This document shows positions 1-8,989 of a stretch of 64,000 nt of DNA, in pieces. Made by a program: the position numbers and the translations under genes. The DNA comes from Corynebacterium riegelii. Its GTDB lineage: Bacteria > Actinomycetota > Actinomycetes > Mycobacteriales > Mycobacteriaceae. The stretch is from NCBI RefSeq assembly GCF_016728505.1, contig NZ_CP068159.1, positions 682,001 to 746,000 of the forward strand, written 5' to 3'. Position 1 is the first letter of the stretch. Every line of letters starts with the position of its first letter. A model generated the notes under the pieces. It made no database searches and was not told the origin of the DNA. It was given only the letters and a program-made list of their open reading frames with translations.

Positions 1-12
1 AGGCAGAACGAA

Positions 13-52
13 AAACCGATGGTTCACACTGTAGGCGGTGAACCACCGGTTT
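13..52 (-). terminator. Rho-independent terminator of the surface protein gene
   Basis: A 15-bp inverted repeat (13-27 with 38-52, one mismatch) lies just past the stop codon. Read on the minus strand it is followed by a T run. Confidence 0.75.
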
Positions 53-69
53 GGGGTGTTAGGCAGCGG

Positions 70-1998
70 CTAGAAACGGAAGTTCTGCAGCATCGGCAGC
101 GCGGCAATCGCACCGCCGATGGCAACCAGGATGGTTACCAAAATGCCCACGATCAGGCCAACGTTGTTCTCCGAAGAACCGGAGGAGCCATCCTGCGAGG
201 GCCTCTCGCTTGGCGACGTCGGCGGGGTCGGCTCAGACGTCGGCGGGGTTGGCTCGGACGTTGGCTCGCTCGTCGGCGGGGTCGGTTCGGACGTCGGCGG
301 CGTTGGCTCGGAGGGCTCGGACGTCGGTTCGGTAGTCGGGTCAGTCGGCTTGGTGGTGGCCGCTGGCTCGATCGTCAGCTTGAACGACACCTTCTTGGAA
401 GTACCGTCCGTGTAACGCACCGTCACGGGGATCTCCGCGGTGCCAGCGCCGGTACCTGCAGCAACGCTGATGGTTACCTCGCCGGTTGCCTCATTGGTGC
501 TGATCTTCAGACCGTCCTTGTCCTGGTTCGGGCCAAAGAATTTGGTGCCGGCCGGAGCCGCAGGCGTGATCTTCGGAGCGATCTTGGTGGATTTGCCGGC
601 GGTTACGGTGGTGGCGGGGTAGGAGACCTCGTGGGCGTCGGCAAGCTTCTTGGAAGGCTCTGCGGTTGTGAACTTCACCGGGTAGGCGTTGTTGGTGCCG
701 TCTGGGAAGGTGGCAAGGACGAACGCGGTGCCGCTCAGCCCGGCGGAGGAGTTCGGGGCGGCCTTGATGGTCGCTTCACCGGTGGTTTCGTTGACGCTGA
801 AGGTCCAGCCGTCCGGCAGCTTGCTGTGGGAAGCGAACTTGGTGCCCTCCGGCCACTGACCCGTGGGTGTGGAGGTGCCAGCCTTATCCGCCGGGGTGGT
901 GATGTCCGGGTAAGTCACCTTGGCCTGCTGGCTTTGCCACTGGCCGTCCTTGGTCACCTTGAACGGGACTGCCTTGGTGGTGTGGGAGGCATCCGGGTAG
1001 GTCACTTCCACGGGGACGTTGAAGGCGAAACCGGCCTTGACCGGCGTTTTCGGGGAGACGGTGACGTTGCCGTTGGCTGCTACCTCGATGTTGACGTAGT
1101 CGCCGAGGTTGCTCAGCAGGTCTTCACGCAGCTTGAAGGTGGTGCCGGCCGGTACATCACCGGAGCGCGTGGCGGTCTTGGCGGCGCCCGCATTGCCATC
1201 CAGCTCAGTGGTATCTGGCCAGGTGGGGGAGTACTTTGCGGTGTCGCGCTCAGTGTGCGGGGTGGTGTTGCCGTCCTTGTCAGAAACCGTGATCTTCAGG
1301 TCGGTGTACGCAACGGAGGTGTCCGGGTAGGTCACCTTGATCCGTGCGGTTGCCGTGGAGCCTGCGCCCACCTTGGAACCCGGGGTTACGGTGACGTGGC
1401 CCTGGTTATTCACAGACACGTTGAACTGCTCAGGGGCGAATACAACGGAGAACATCGTGCCCTTCGGCAACGTCTTTGCCTTGTTGGCGGCAACCTTGCT
1501 CTCGCCCTCCTTGACCGTCAGTGGATCGTAGGAAACTGCGTACTTTGTGGCCTGGTTGTCGCCGCCCTTTACAACGTTGACGGAGGTTTGGTACTCACCA
1601 GCCTTCTCGTACTTCTTCGCTTTAGCGTTGAGCTTGTACACCTGGATGGTGAATTTGACGCCGCCGCCGGGCTCCGCGTTAAGCGGCGCCTTGACGGTGA
1701 CCTCACCTGTCTTCTCGTTAGTGGTGAAGGTGTAGCCCAGGCCGTCGGCAGGGCCGACAAAGCGGTACGTATCCGCATCGGGAGCGGCCTTCGAAGGCGT
1801 GACCTTCGCCTCACCACCTGCGGTGATGTCCTCTTCTGGCCAGGTGAAGCCCTCTACGGCCGCGCTGTCTGCAGATGCCGCGGTGATCGCAGCGAACGGC
1901 TGCACGTTGTCTTGGGCGTTGGAGGTTGGGACGGCCAGGCCAGCGCCGATCAGGGCGGTGGTGGTGGCCAGGGCGATGACATGCTTATTCAGCTTCAT
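70..1998 (-). CDS. Secreted Rib/YPDG-repeat surface protein
   Basis: The 642-residue protein has a signal peptide (residues 1 to about 29, hydrophobic core ALATTTALIGAGLAV, likely cleavage after SNA). It then carries about five repeats of roughly 90 residues that contain YPD/YTDG and PAGTKF-type motifs, as in Rib/alpha/YPDG-like bacterial surface proteins. A Pro/Thr/Ser/Glu linker follows (about residues 548-600), and a single hydrophobic segment (about 612-635) lies near the C-terminus. There is no LPXTG motif and almost no basic tail, so sortase anchoring is unlikely. The protein is probably held by the terminal membrane helix and projects outward through the cell wall. A role as adhesin or wall-associated stalk is inferred from family resemblance only. 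A terminator follows directly. Confidence 0.8.
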   Translation of the reverse strand: MKLNKHVIALATTTALIGAGLAVPTSNAQDNVQPFAAITAASADSAAVEGFTWPEEDITAGGEAKVTPSKAAPDADTYRFVGPADGLGYTFTTNEKTGEVTVKAPLNAEPGGGVKFTIQVYKLNAKAKKYEKAGEYQTSVNVVKGGDNQATKYAVSYDPLTVKEGESKVAANKAKTLPKGTMFSVVFAPEQFNVSVNNQGHVTVTPGSKVGAGSTATARIKVTYPDTSVAYTDLKITVSDKDGNTTPHTERDTAKYSPTWPDTTELDGNAGAAKTATRSGDVPAGTTFKLREDLLSNLGDYVNIEVAANGNVTVSPKTPVKAGFAFNVPVEVTYPDASHTTKAVPFKVTKDGQWQSQQAKVTYPDITTPADKAGTSTPTGQWPEGTKFASHSKLPDGWTFSVNETTGEATIKAAPNSSAGLSGTAFVLATFPDGTNNAYPVKFTTAEPSKKLADAHEVSYPATTVTAGKSTKIAPKITPAAPAGTKFFGPNQDKDGLKISTNEATGEVTISVAAGTGAGTAEIPVTVRYTDGTSKKVSFKLTIEPAATTKPTDPTTEPTSEPSEPTPPTSEPTPPTSEPTSEPTPPTSEPTPPTSPSERPSQDGSSGSSENNVGLIVGILVTILVAIGGAIAALPMLQNFRF

Positions 1999-2062
1999 TA
2001 CTGTGTACTTTCAGGATTTTCAGGGTGGTTCCAGCCCAGTGTAAGACGCTGCGCCCAAATTG

Positions 2063-2335
2063 TCAGCCGACTTCGTTGGCCCAGCGCAGGTACACATCGC
2101 GTGCAACATCTGCAAACGCTGGGTTGTGGGAGGTTAGTGGGGAGAGGTTGCGTATGGCGTCGGCAAGCAAAAAGGCCCCTTCCTGCGGTGATTGGCACAC
2201 AGGCACGCCGTGCAGGCGGGCGCCGGGGATGGCGGCGCAGGCGGCGATTGCTGCAAATGAGCGGATTTGCACCTTATATATAGGACAAAATTCGTCCGCG
2301 ATGGCCAGGAGCTGCTCGCCTGTGAAGTTTCTCAT
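2063..2335 (-). CDS. Doc-like toxin partner lacking the Fic motif
   Basis: This 90-residue protein starts MRNFTGEQLLAIADE. The start is fixed by an ATGA overlap with the stop codon of the upstream RHH gene, so translation is probably coupled. The layout of the first 60 residues (LLAIAD, a first helix, a G-x-P turn, then a helix rich in A and L) resembles actinobacterial Doc (death-on-curing) toxins, and the RHH neighbour is a typical Doc partner. The defining Fic motif HPFxDGNKR is absent. The corresponding region reads SHNPAFADVARDVYLRW, so the catalytic His and the phosphate-binding loop are missing. It may be an inactivated toxin or a repurposed fold. The family assignment is an inference and moderately uncertain. 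Confidence 0.6.
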   Translation of the reverse strand: MRNFTGEQLLAIADEFCPIYKVQIRSFAAIAACAAIPGARLHGVPVCQSPQEGAFLLADAIRNLSPLTSHNPAFADVARDVYLRWANEVG

Positions 2336-2544
2336 GCGCGGGCCTGGCGGATGCGGGATTCGGTGGAGCGGTACTCCGGGATCATGTCGCGGGCGAGTGC
2401 CTGGACGGCCGCCGTGTCCAGCATGCGGGTGGCGGCGGTGACCACGGCGCGGCGGGCGGCTTCCTGTTTGGAGCAGCCCCACGCGGAGGCCAATAAAACG
2501 AGGGCTTTGTCCTCTTCTGTGGTGAGTCGCAATGTCATAGCCAT
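2332..2544 (-). CDS. Ribbon-helix-helix antitoxin-like protein
   Basis: This 70-residue protein opens with MAMTLRLTTEEDKALVLLA, a beta strand and helix pattern typical of RHH (CopG/Arc-like) DNA-binding antitoxins. The second helix SKQEAARRAVVTAA completes the fold. The C-terminal 30 residues are basic and helical, where antitoxins of this group contact their toxin. It overlaps the Doc-like gene by 4 nt. No strong ribosome binding site precedes the start. Two direct copies of TGGTAT lie just upstream and could be an autoregulatory operator. It is transcribed away from gyrA, which starts about 50 bp away. Confidence 0.7.
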   Translation of the reverse strand: MAMTLRLTTEEDKALVLLASAWGCSKQEAARRAVVTAATRMLDTAAVQALARDMIPEYRSTESRIRQARA

Positions 2545-2595
2545 ACCAAAGTGATACCACGCCGCACCAGCTCAAGGCCTAGGAAGGGGGCTAGA

Positions 2596-5187
2596 ATGGC
2601 GCCTATGGCAGATGACACTTTGAGTGGTGACGGTTTCGACCGCATCCAACCCATTGATATCAACGAGGAGATGCAGACCAGCTACATCGATTACGCCATG
2701 AGCGTGATCGTGGGCCGTGCACTCCCCGAGGTGCGCGACGGTATGAAGCCGGTGCACCGCCGCGTGATCTACGCGATGTATGACGCGGGTTTCCGCCCCG
2801 AGCGCTCTTACGTCAAGAGTGTGAAGGCCGTCGGCGAGACGATGAGTAATTACCACCCGCACGGCGACAGCGCCATCTACGACACCCTGGTGCGCATGGC
2901 TCAGCCGTGGGCGATGCGCTACCCGCTGGTAGACGGTCAGGGCAACTTCGGCTCCCCGGGTAATGACGGCCCGGCCGCCATGCGTTACACGGAGTGCAAG
3001 CTCACCCCGATTGCGATGGAGATGGTGCGTGACATTCGCGAAAACTCCGTGGATTTCGCGCCCAACTTCGACTCGAAGACGCAGGAGCCCACGGTGCTTC
3101 CAAGCCGTGTGCCGAACCTGCTGATGAACGGCTCCAACGGTATTGCCGTGGGTATGGCCACCAACATCCCGCCACACAACTTGAACGAGTTGGCGGAGGC
3201 GATCTACTGGATCCTGGACAACCACGACGCAGATGACCAGACCACCCTGGACGCGGTTATGGAGCGCGTGAAGGGCCCGGACTTCCCAACCGCCGGCCTG
3301 ATCGTGGGCGACTCTGGCATCAAGGATGCCTACACCACCGGCCGCGGCTCCATCCGCATGCGCGGTGTCACGGAGATTGAAGAGGTGGGCAAGCGCCAGG
3401 TCATCACCATTACGGAGCTTCCGTACCAGGTGAACCCGGATAACTTCATCCAGAGCATTGCCACCCAGATCAACGAAGGCAAGATGGCGGGCATTTCCGC
3501 GATTGATGATGAGTCTTCGGATCGCGTGGGCATGCGCATCGTGGTCACGTTGAAACGTGACGCTGTGCCGCGCGTGGTGCTGAACAACCTGTACAAGCAC
3601 TCTGCGCTGGAGACGAACTTCTCCGCCAACATGCTTTCCATTGTGGACGGTGTGCCGCGCACGCTGCGCCTGGACCAGATGCTGCGCTTCTACGTGAAGC
3701 ACCAGATCGAGGTCATTGTCCGCCGTACCCAGTACCGTCTGGACGAAGCTGAGAAGCGCGCCCACATCCTGCGCGGCCTGGTCAAGGCCCTGGACATGCT
3801 GGATGAGGTCATTGCGCTCATCCGCGGTTCCCGCACGGTGGATGAAGCTAGGCAGGGGCTCATTTCGCTTCTCGACGTTGACGAGATCCAAGCCAACGAA
3901 ATCCTCGCAATGCAGCTGCGTCGCCTGGCTGCGTTGGAGCGCCAGAAGATTATCGACGACTTGGCCGAGATCGAGCTGCAGATCGCCGATTACAAGGACA
4001 TCCTGGCCAAGCCGGAGCGCCAGCGCGCGATTGTGGGCGAGGAGCTCAAGGAGATCGTGGACAAGTACGGCGATGAGCGCCGCACCCAGATCGTTGCCGC
4101 AACCGGCGACGTGACGGAGGAGGACCTGATCGCCCGCGAGAACGTGGTGGTGACCATCACGGCCACCGGCTACGCCAAGCGCACGAAGGTGGACGCGTAC
4201 AAGTCCCAGAAGCGCGGCGGCAAGGGTGTCCGCGGCGCTGAGCTGAAGCAGGACGACGTGGTGAAGAACTTCTTCATCTGCTCCACGCACGACTGGATTC
4301 TGTTCTTCACCAACTTCGGCCGCGTGTACCGCCTGAAGGCGTACGAGCTGCCGGAGGCCGGCCGCACTGCACGTGGCCAGCACGTGGCTAACCTGCTGGA
4401 GTTCCAGCCGGAGGAGAAGATCGCACAGATCATTCAGATCCAGTCCTACGAGGATGCGCCGTACCTGGTGCTTGCTACTCGCGACGGCCGCGTGAAGAAG
4501 TCCCGCCTCTCCGACTACGAGTCCGCGCGTTCCGCAGGCCTGATTGCCATCAACCTGAACGAGGGCGATGCCCTCATCGGCGCCGTACTTGCCGGTGAGG
4601 ACGATGACCTGCTGCTGGTCTCCGAACAGGGACAGGCCATCCGCTTTACTGCCGACGATGAGCAGCTACGCCCAATGGGCCGCGCAACCGCCGGTGTGAA
4701 GGGCATGCGATTCCGTGGGGACGACCAGCTGCTGTCCATGGCCGTGGCCAAGGACGGCGAATTCCTGCTGGTTGCCACCTCCGGCGGCTACGGCAAGCGC
4801 ACCGCGATTGAGGAGTACAACACCCAGGGCCGCGGTGGCATGGGTGTGATGACGTTCAAGTACACCCCGAAGCGCGGCAAGCTCATCGGCGCCCTGGCTG
4901 TGGAGGAGGAAGACCAGATCTTCGCCATCACCTCCGCCGGCGGCGTGATCCGCACCGAGGTGGACCAGATCCGTCCGTCCTCTCGCGCAACCATGGGCGT
5001 GCGCCTGGTCGACCTTGCAGACGGCGTGGAGCTGCTCGCCATCGACCGCAACGTTGAGGACGAAGGCGAAGAGGAAGCAACCGCAGTGGCAACCGGCCAG
5101 AAGACGCTGGACGCTGGTGCTGAGGCTGGTGCTGGCACTGAGGCTGGTGCTGAGGCTGGTGCTGAGGCTCCTGAGGGCGAGGAGTAG
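2596..5187 (+). CDS. gyrA: DNA gyrase subunit A
   Basis: GyrA forms the A2B2 gyrase that introduces negative supercoils using ATP hydrolysed by GyrB. The protein is 864 residues. The start at 2596 is chosen because AGGAAGGGGG lies 5 nt upstream; a second ATG follows at 2605. The breakage-reunion domain contains [10 protein letters not shown] at 87-96 and the catalytic tyrosine Y131 in AAMRYTE. Ser92 and Asp96, the positions equivalent to E. coli Ser83 and Asp87, are the quinolone-susceptible residues. The GyrA box [10 protein letters not shown] lies near residue 550, followed by the C-terminal beta-pinwheel. The last 40 residues are an unusual Ala/Gly/Glu repeat (GAEAGAG type) encoded by a GCTGGTGCTGAG repeat. 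The gene is followed after 3 nt by the DUF3566 gene. Confidence 0.98.
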   Translation: MAPMADDTLSGDGFDRIQPIDINEEMQTSYIDYAMSVIVGRALPEVRDGMKPVHRRVIYAMYDAGFRPERSYVKSVKAVGETMSNYHPHGDSAIYDTLVRMAQPWAMRYPLVDGQGNFGSPGNDGPAAMRYTECKLTPIAMEMVRDIRENSVDFAPNFDSKTQEPTVLPSRVPNLLMNGSNGIAVGMATNIPPHNLNELAEAIYWILDNHDADDQTTLDAVMERVKGPDFPTAGLIVGDSGIKDAYTTGRGSIRMRGVTEIEEVGKRQVITITELPYQVNPDNFIQSIATQINEGKMAGISAIDDESSDRVGMRIVVTLKRDAVPRVVLNNLYKHSALETNFSANMLSIVDGVPRTLRLDQMLRFYVKHQIEVIVRRTQYRLDEAEKRAHILRGLVKALDMLDEVIALIRGSRTVDEARQGLISLLDVDEIQANEILAMQLRRLAALERQKIIDDLAEIELQIADYKDILAKPERQRAIVGEELKEIVDKYGDERRTQIVAATGDVTEEDLIARENVVVTITATGYAKRTKVDAYKSQKRGGKGVRGAELKQDDVVKNFFICSTHDWILFFTNFGRVYRLKAYELPEAGRTARGQHVANLLEFQPEEKIAQIIQIQSYEDAPYLVLATRDGRVKKSRLSDYESARSAGLIAINLNEGDALIGAVLAGEDDDLLLVSEQGQAIRFTADDEQLRPMGRATAGVKGMRFRGDDQLLSMAVAKDGEFLLVATSGGYGKRTAIEEYNTQGRGGMGVMTFKYTPKRGKLIGALAVEEEDQIFAITSAGGVIRTEVDQIRPSSRATMGVRLVDLADGVELLAIDRNVEDEGEEEATAVATGQKTLDAGAEAGAGTEAGAEAGAEAPEGEE

Positions 5188-5190
5188 CCC

Positions 5191-5535
5191 ATGGCTGCAC
5201 GCAAAGTTGCCATCAAGCACATCGGCGTCGGCTCCGTGTTCAAGGTGGCGACCATCATGTCGCTGGTCGGTTTCGTCGTATGGATGCTCGCGGCCACCCT
5301 CATCTACTTCGGCCTCGAGCAGACTGGCGTCATTGACTCCATCAACTCACTGATCGGCGGCGTGGGCGGGGACCAGGTCATTGACATGGCTCTGGTGCTC
5401 TCTGGCGCCGCGTTGGTGGGGTTGATTGGTGTGGTGTTCACCGCGGTCATTTCGCCGCTTCTAGCGGTGATTTACAACTCCATTGCAGACATGGTTGGCG
5501 GCATTACCTACACAATGTCCAACCGAGTCCGCTAA
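5191..5535 (+). CDS. DUF3566 membrane protein
   Basis: This 114-residue protein matches the DUF3566 family, found next to gyrA across mycobacteria and corynebacteria. It has two hydrophobic segments (about residues 20-45 and 65-100), a conserved amphipathic N-terminus (KHIGVGSVFKVA) and the family-typical SPLLAVIYNSIADMVGG motif. It begins 3 nt after the gyrA stop, so it is very probably co-transcribed and translationally coupled with gyrA. The molecular function is not established. The position suggests an envelope or cell-cycle link that cannot be shown from sequence. Confidence 0.9.
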   Translation: MAARKVAIKHIGVGSVFKVATIMSLVGFVVWMLAATLIYFGLEQTGVIDSINSLIGGVGGDQVIDMALVLSGAALVGLIGVVFTAVISPLLAVIYNSIADMVGGITYTMSNRVR

Positions 5536-5657
5536 AGTTGCGTTTAAGCGAGCGTTATAACGTGAGTTATAGCGTGGTTATAAGTCCAAAAAGATAGCCA
5601 TCTACCTGGCGATTTGGTAGTTATCAAGTTGCTGGGTAATGTTCTATCTCGTTCCAC

Positions 5658-5731
5658 GGGCCTATAGCTCAGTCGGTTAGAGCGCATCGCTGATAACGAT
5701 GAGGTCGCAAGTTCGATTCTTGCTAGGCCCA
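5658..5731 (+). tRNA. tRNA-Ile (GAT)
   Basis: The acceptor stem GGGCCTA pairs with TAGGCCC. The D-arm is AGCTCAGTCGGTTAGAGC, the anticodon loop CTGATAAC carries GAT, and the T-arm contains GTTCGATTC. CCA is not encoded. It is paired with tRNA-Ala just downstream. Confidence 0.97.
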
Positions 5732-5757
5732 CCGGGATCCTCTCGAGGAACTCGCAA

Positions 5758-5830
5758 GGGGCATTAGCTCAGTTGGTAGAGCACCTGCTTTGCAAGCAGG
5801 ATGTCAGGAGTTCGATTCTCCTATGCTCCA
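5758..5830 (+). tRNA. tRNA-Ala (TGC)
   Basis: The acceptor stem GGGGCAT pairs with ATGCTCC (one G-T pair). The anticodon loop CTTTGCAA carries TGC and the T-arm contains GTTCGATTC. CCA is not encoded. It lies 26 bp after tRNA-Ile and a strong terminator follows. Confidence 0.97.
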
Positions 5831-5843
5831 CAGTAGGAATAAG

Positions 5844-5883
5844 GGAAGACCCTCTAGCCGGAAGGTTAGGGGGTCTTCCTTTT
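5844..5883 (+). terminator. Terminator after the tRNA-Ile/tRNA-Ala pair
   Basis: A 13-bp near-perfect hairpin (5844-5856 with 5867-5879) is followed by TTTT. Confidence 0.9.
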
Positions 5884-6221
5884 GCTGTCTGCACGCTCCG
5901 GGTTAAGGGACATTTCGTGTGGATTTTTTGAATGCCGCTGCAGAGCCGTTAGGGCATTCTTCGGCGCCACTGTACGTGATTGCACACAAACATCGGATAA
6001 GGCCCGCCGAGCGGCTATCCGATCTTTATCGTTATCGGACAACTCCACCACCCCGCCGCTCGGCCAGCGTTCCCTTCAGCCCATTGTTTCTGCAGGTAGA
6101 AGCGTTACAAAAACAGGCTGCTCGCTAAACCTCGTGGAGGCGGCTCACGGCGATACCTAAAGATCGGATAGCAAACATCGGATAGCGCCCATGCCCTTGC
6201 GGCAAGCCAGCTTCGTTTTCA
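5884..6221. other. Non-coding spacer with an ATCGGATA cluster
   Basis: No convincing gene is seen. The octamer ATCGGATA occurs at 5992, 6163 and 6177, and inverted at 6016. The copies at 5992 and 6177 sit in a longer shared context (CAAACATCGGATA then RSGCCC). The copies at 5992 and 6016 form a hairpin. This may be an operator cluster or the remnant of an element. Confidence 0.5.
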
Positions 6222-6263
6222 ACAAATATGCAGGGGAAGATATGCAGGTCTGCAGGTCACGGG

Positions 6264-6268
6264 CTATT
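6264..6268. repeat. Target site duplication CTATT, left copy
   Basis: CTATT at 6264-6268 is repeated at 8914-8918 directly outside the two IS ends. The uninterrupted repeat copies show a single occurrence of the matching sequence, which confirms the duplication. Confidence 0.88.
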
Positions 6269-6411
6269 TGTTGCGACCGGCTATTTGGTAGCAGTGTCGT
6301 GACTATCTGGTAGCACTTCAGTGAGTATCTGGTAGCAGCTCAGGGGGCTCGGGGTGATACTTCCGGTAGCCGCACCACTCGGGTGCGGCGCGTACTGGAA
6401 GGAGTCCGCTT

Positions 6412-8046
6412 ATGACGGATTACCGTGCGGTGATGACGCTGCTGATTAGGAAGCGTTCTTACCGCCAGATTGAAGACCAGCTTGGGTGCTCGCACCGCGC
6501 AATTTCCCGAGCGAACCAAGCGCTGCGAAGCCTTGGCCTGACCACTGCCCAGCAGGTCGCGGCGTTGACCGATGACGAGTTGGCCGAGATATTCGTTGAC
6601 AAACGCACCAGTGGGCAAGGCGAGTTCGTCCCGATTGACTTTGACGCGGTCGTCAAAGCACGCACAGGGCGTACGAAGCAAACACTGCAAGTATTGTGGG
6701 CTCGCTACACCACCACCCCAGCCCAGCCGGGTCAGCGTCATTACAGCTACGACCGGTTCCGCCAGCTAGTTGCCTCCCATGTCGATGCAGCCGGGCTTAG
6801 CGCGCGGATCACCCATGCACCAGGGCATACGATGCAGGTGGATTGGGCAGGTACCAAGATGCGCCTGTACGACCCTGCGGGCACGCCGGGTGCGAAAGTC
6901 AATATTTTCGTCGCTTCGCTGCCGTATTCAGGGATGTTGTTTGCGTGTGCGTGTGTTGACCAGCGTCAACAGTCCTGGCTTGATGCCCATCGTCAAGCGT
7001 TTGACTACTTCGGTGGAGTCTGTCAGGTTGTTGTCCCCGATAACGCGTCAACAGCATCAAACGCGATTAGTACTGCCGATAGGAATCGGAAGGTCAACGA
7101 CACCTACCAGCAGTTCTTAGAGCACTACAACACAGCAGCACTTCCCACACGCGCGCGCCGACCGAAGGATAAAGCAAATGTGGAAGCTGCGGTAAAGATC
7201 GTCACCCACAAAGTCATCCACACCCTTGAAGGCCACCAGTGCGTTGACGTAGACGAGCTCAACGAAAAGATTGTGGACTTAGTCGACGCGATCAACACCT
7301 CCGTGCCGTTTCGCAGCCAGCAGTCAAGCCGCAGGGATCTCTTTGAACAACACGAGCAGCATCTGCTTGCTGATCTGCCGCAAACCCCGTGGCAGCACAC
7401 CGAGTGGAAGCGTGCGAAAGTAGCCCCAGATTTCCATATCACGGTTGCAACGGTGCGCTACTCCGTTCCGCATCAGCTTGTTGGCCGCACTGTCGATGTG
7501 CGCATCACAGGGCAAGTCTTGACCGTCTTTGATCAAGGCACGACCGTGGCAACGCACCAAGTTTCGCATAAGCGTGGGGCCTATGTCACTGACTATGAGC
7601 ACATTCCATCTGGCATGGACTCCACTCGTGGGCTGTGGACAAGCGACTACTTTTATCGCGAAGCCAGCAAAACCGGCCCGGCAACACGCAAGGTCATCGA
7701 AGAACTCATCGCGGCGAAAGCCATCCCAGCCCAGGCGTACCAGTCCTGTAGAAACGTGCTGTCGATGGGCAAACACGGCAACAAACCAATCTTGGAAGAG
7801 GCATGCCAGCGCTTAATGGCCAACGACGGCAGCCGCCGGGCGGTGTCATATACCGCGGTTAAAAACATGATGGCCGCCATACGCAAAGAACACGCCACCC
7901 GGCCCCGCGGGTTAGACCAGGCCCCGCGCAGCACCACAACCAACCAGCCCACCGCCCCTGCAGTCTCCGACAGGGATACCACCGGCGCGTTTCTCGGCGG
8001 TGCAGACCAGTTCAGCATCGAAAACCTCACCAAGAAAGGACACTAA
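6412..8046 (+). CDS. istA: IS21-family transposase IstA
   Basis: This 544-residue DDE transposase catalyses strand cleavage and transfer of the IS. The N-terminus has a helix-turn-helix (YRQIEDQLGCSHRAISRANQ, about 21-40) that recognises the terminal repeats. The catalytic triad is visible as D144 (QVDWAG), D210 (VVPDNAS) and E258 (KANVEAAV). A C-terminal beta-barrel region follows, as in the family, and the length is normal for IstA. The start at 6412 follows a GGAAGGAG ribosome binding site 8 nt upstream. The gene ends 4 nt before istB, consistent with coupled translation. No frameshift or stop is seen. Confidence 0.95.
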   Translation: MTDYRAVMTLLIRKRSYRQIEDQLGCSHRAISRANQALRSLGLTTAQQVAALTDDELAEIFVDKRTSGQGEFVPIDFDAVVKARTGRTKQTLQVLWARYTTTPAQPGQRHYSYDRFRQLVASHVDAAGLSARITHAPGHTMQVDWAGTKMRLYDPAGTPGAKVNIFVASLPYSGMLFACACVDQRQQSWLDAHRQAFDYFGGVCQVVVPDNASTASNAISTADRNRKVNDTYQQFLEHYNTAALPTRARRPKDKANVEAAVKIVTHKVIHTLEGHQCVDVDELNEKIVDLVDAINTSVPFRSQQSSRRDLFEQHEQHLLADLPQTPWQHTEWKRAKVAPDFHITVATVRYSVPHQLVGRTVDVRITGQVLTVFDQGTTVATHQVSHKRGAYVTDYEHIPSGMDSTRGLWTSDYFYREASKTGPATRKVIEELIAAKAIPAQAYQSCRNVLSMGKHGNKPILEEACQRLMANDGSRRAVSYTAVKNMMAAIRKEHATRPRGLDQAPRSTTTNQPTAPAVSDRDTTGAFLGGADQFSIENLTKKGH

Positions 8047-8050
8047 GCCC

Positions 8051-8818
8051 ATGTCATCACCAACCCCACCAACAGATCGCTTCCTTGACGAGTCCGTCCT
8101 GCCCGACTTCACCGCGCTGCGGATGACTGCCTTTGGACAAAGCGTCATCGAGATTGCCAACGATCCCGCATTCGACGCATGGACGTTTTCCCAAAAGGTG
8201 CTCTACGCACTCGATAAAGAAGTCGCGGCCAGGCGCGAACGACGCATCAACAAACTACTGAAAGCATCCCGATCGCCAAACCTTGATGCTTGCCTTGAAA
8301 ACGTGGTCTGCACGCCTGACCGCAACATCAACCCCGAGCAAGTCAGCAGACTCGCTCACGGACAATGGTGCCACCTGGGCCAAAACATTGTTATCCTGGG
8401 CAAATCCTCAGTCGGCAAAACCTACCTCGCCCAAGCCCTGATCACAGCAGCATGCCGCAAGGACTACTCCGCACGCTTCTACCGCACCGACATGCTCGCC
8501 GCCGAACTAGCAGTCCTCCAACCCGATGACCCCGCACGGTTAAAGTTCATCCAGTACCTCCACGACGTCGACGTCTTAGTCCTCGATGACTTCCTGACCA
8601 CACCTGTAGATGCCGCAACCGCGCACCAACTTCTCAACATCCTCGCCGCGCGTGAAAGCAAAGTCTCAACGATTGTGACCTCACAATTCACCCCGCAAGA
8701 GTGGTACAAATCCATCCCCGATGCGGTGATCTCCGAGTCAATCCTCAACCGACTCGTCTCCGGTGCGGAGATCATCACACTCGAAGGACCAAACATGCGC
8801 CTGACCACCAACGCATAA
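8051..8818 (+). CDS. istB: IS21-family ATPase helper IstB
   Basis: This 255-residue AAA+ ATPase selects target DNA and assists IstA. The Walker A motif GKSSVGKT lies at about 117-124 and Walker B VDVLVLDDF at about 175. An arginine-rich helix near residues 55-65 (AARRERRINKLL) matches the IstB N-terminal region. The ATG at 8051 is chosen because it sits 4 nt after the istA stop and begins the conserved part of the protein. It ends shortly before the right-end repeats. Confidence 0.93.
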   Translation: MSSPTPPTDRFLDESVLPDFTALRMTAFGQSVIEIANDPAFDAWTFSQKVLYALDKEVAARRERRINKLLKASRSPNLDACLENVVCTPDRNINPEQVSRLAHGQWCHLGQNIVILGKSSVGKTYLAQALITAACRKDYSARFYRTDMLAAELAVLQPDDPARLKFIQYLHDVDVLVLDDFLTTPVDAATAHQLLNILAARESKVSTIVTSQFTPQEWYKSIPDAVISESILNRLVSGAEIITLEGPNMRLTTNA

Positions 8819-8913
8819 CCACCAACAACGCCTGAGTGAGACACCGCTACCGGATACACACTCAGGCGCTACCAGATACTCACCACACCGCTACCATTTC
8901 AATCTTCTGAACA

Positions 8914-8918
8914 CTATT
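8914..8918. repeat. Target site duplication CTATT, right copy
   Basis: Direct repeat of 6264-6268 immediately outside the right IS end. Confidence 0.88.
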
Positions 8919-8989
8919 TTCATTAACAGGTGCCTTATTGAAAAAACGCTCTGACCATTACTCCTGCATATCTTCCCCTGCATATTTGT

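Larger units (their letters stand above)
6269..8913 (+). mobile_element. IS21-family insertion sequence, complete, 2645 bp
   Basis: It carries istA and istB in the usual order. Both ends begin TGTT, 18 nt outside the first GGTAGC unit, and each end has three GGTAGC units spaced exactly 22 bp apart (6287, 6309, 6331; inverted at 8846, 8868, 8890). Such multiple terminal repeats are typical of IS21 and bind the transposase. A 5-bp duplication flanks it. Both genes are open and keep their motifs, so the element may still be active. It interrupts repeat copy A. Confidence 0.93.
6222..8989 (+). repeat. 118-bp palindromic repeat, copy A, split by the IS21 element
   Basis: The 27-bp ends (6222-6248 and 8963-8989) are perfect inverted repeats built around ATATGCAGGGGAAGATATGC. 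Removing the IS (6269-8913) and one copy of the 5-bp target duplication leaves 118 bp. That is collinear with intact copies B (43793-43910) and C (47589-47706) and with the shorter copy D (51919-52028). Confidence 0.9.

Noticed and set aside
86..102. LPXTG sorting signal in the first surface protein
   Set aside because: The C-terminus was read for LPXTG or related motifs and none is present.
19..2283. Long plus-strand frame of 754 codons opposite the surface protein
   Set aside because: It has Arg/Gly-rich low-complexity translation and lies antisense to a gene with a signal peptide, repeats and terminator.
2853..2886. Quinolone-resistance change in gyrA
   Set aside because: The [10 protein letters not shown] segment carries the Ser and Asp expected of a susceptible enzyme.
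2572..4383. 603-codon frame antisense to gyrA
   Set aside because: It is a shadow of gyrA codon structure (His/Leu/Val-rich) without motifs.
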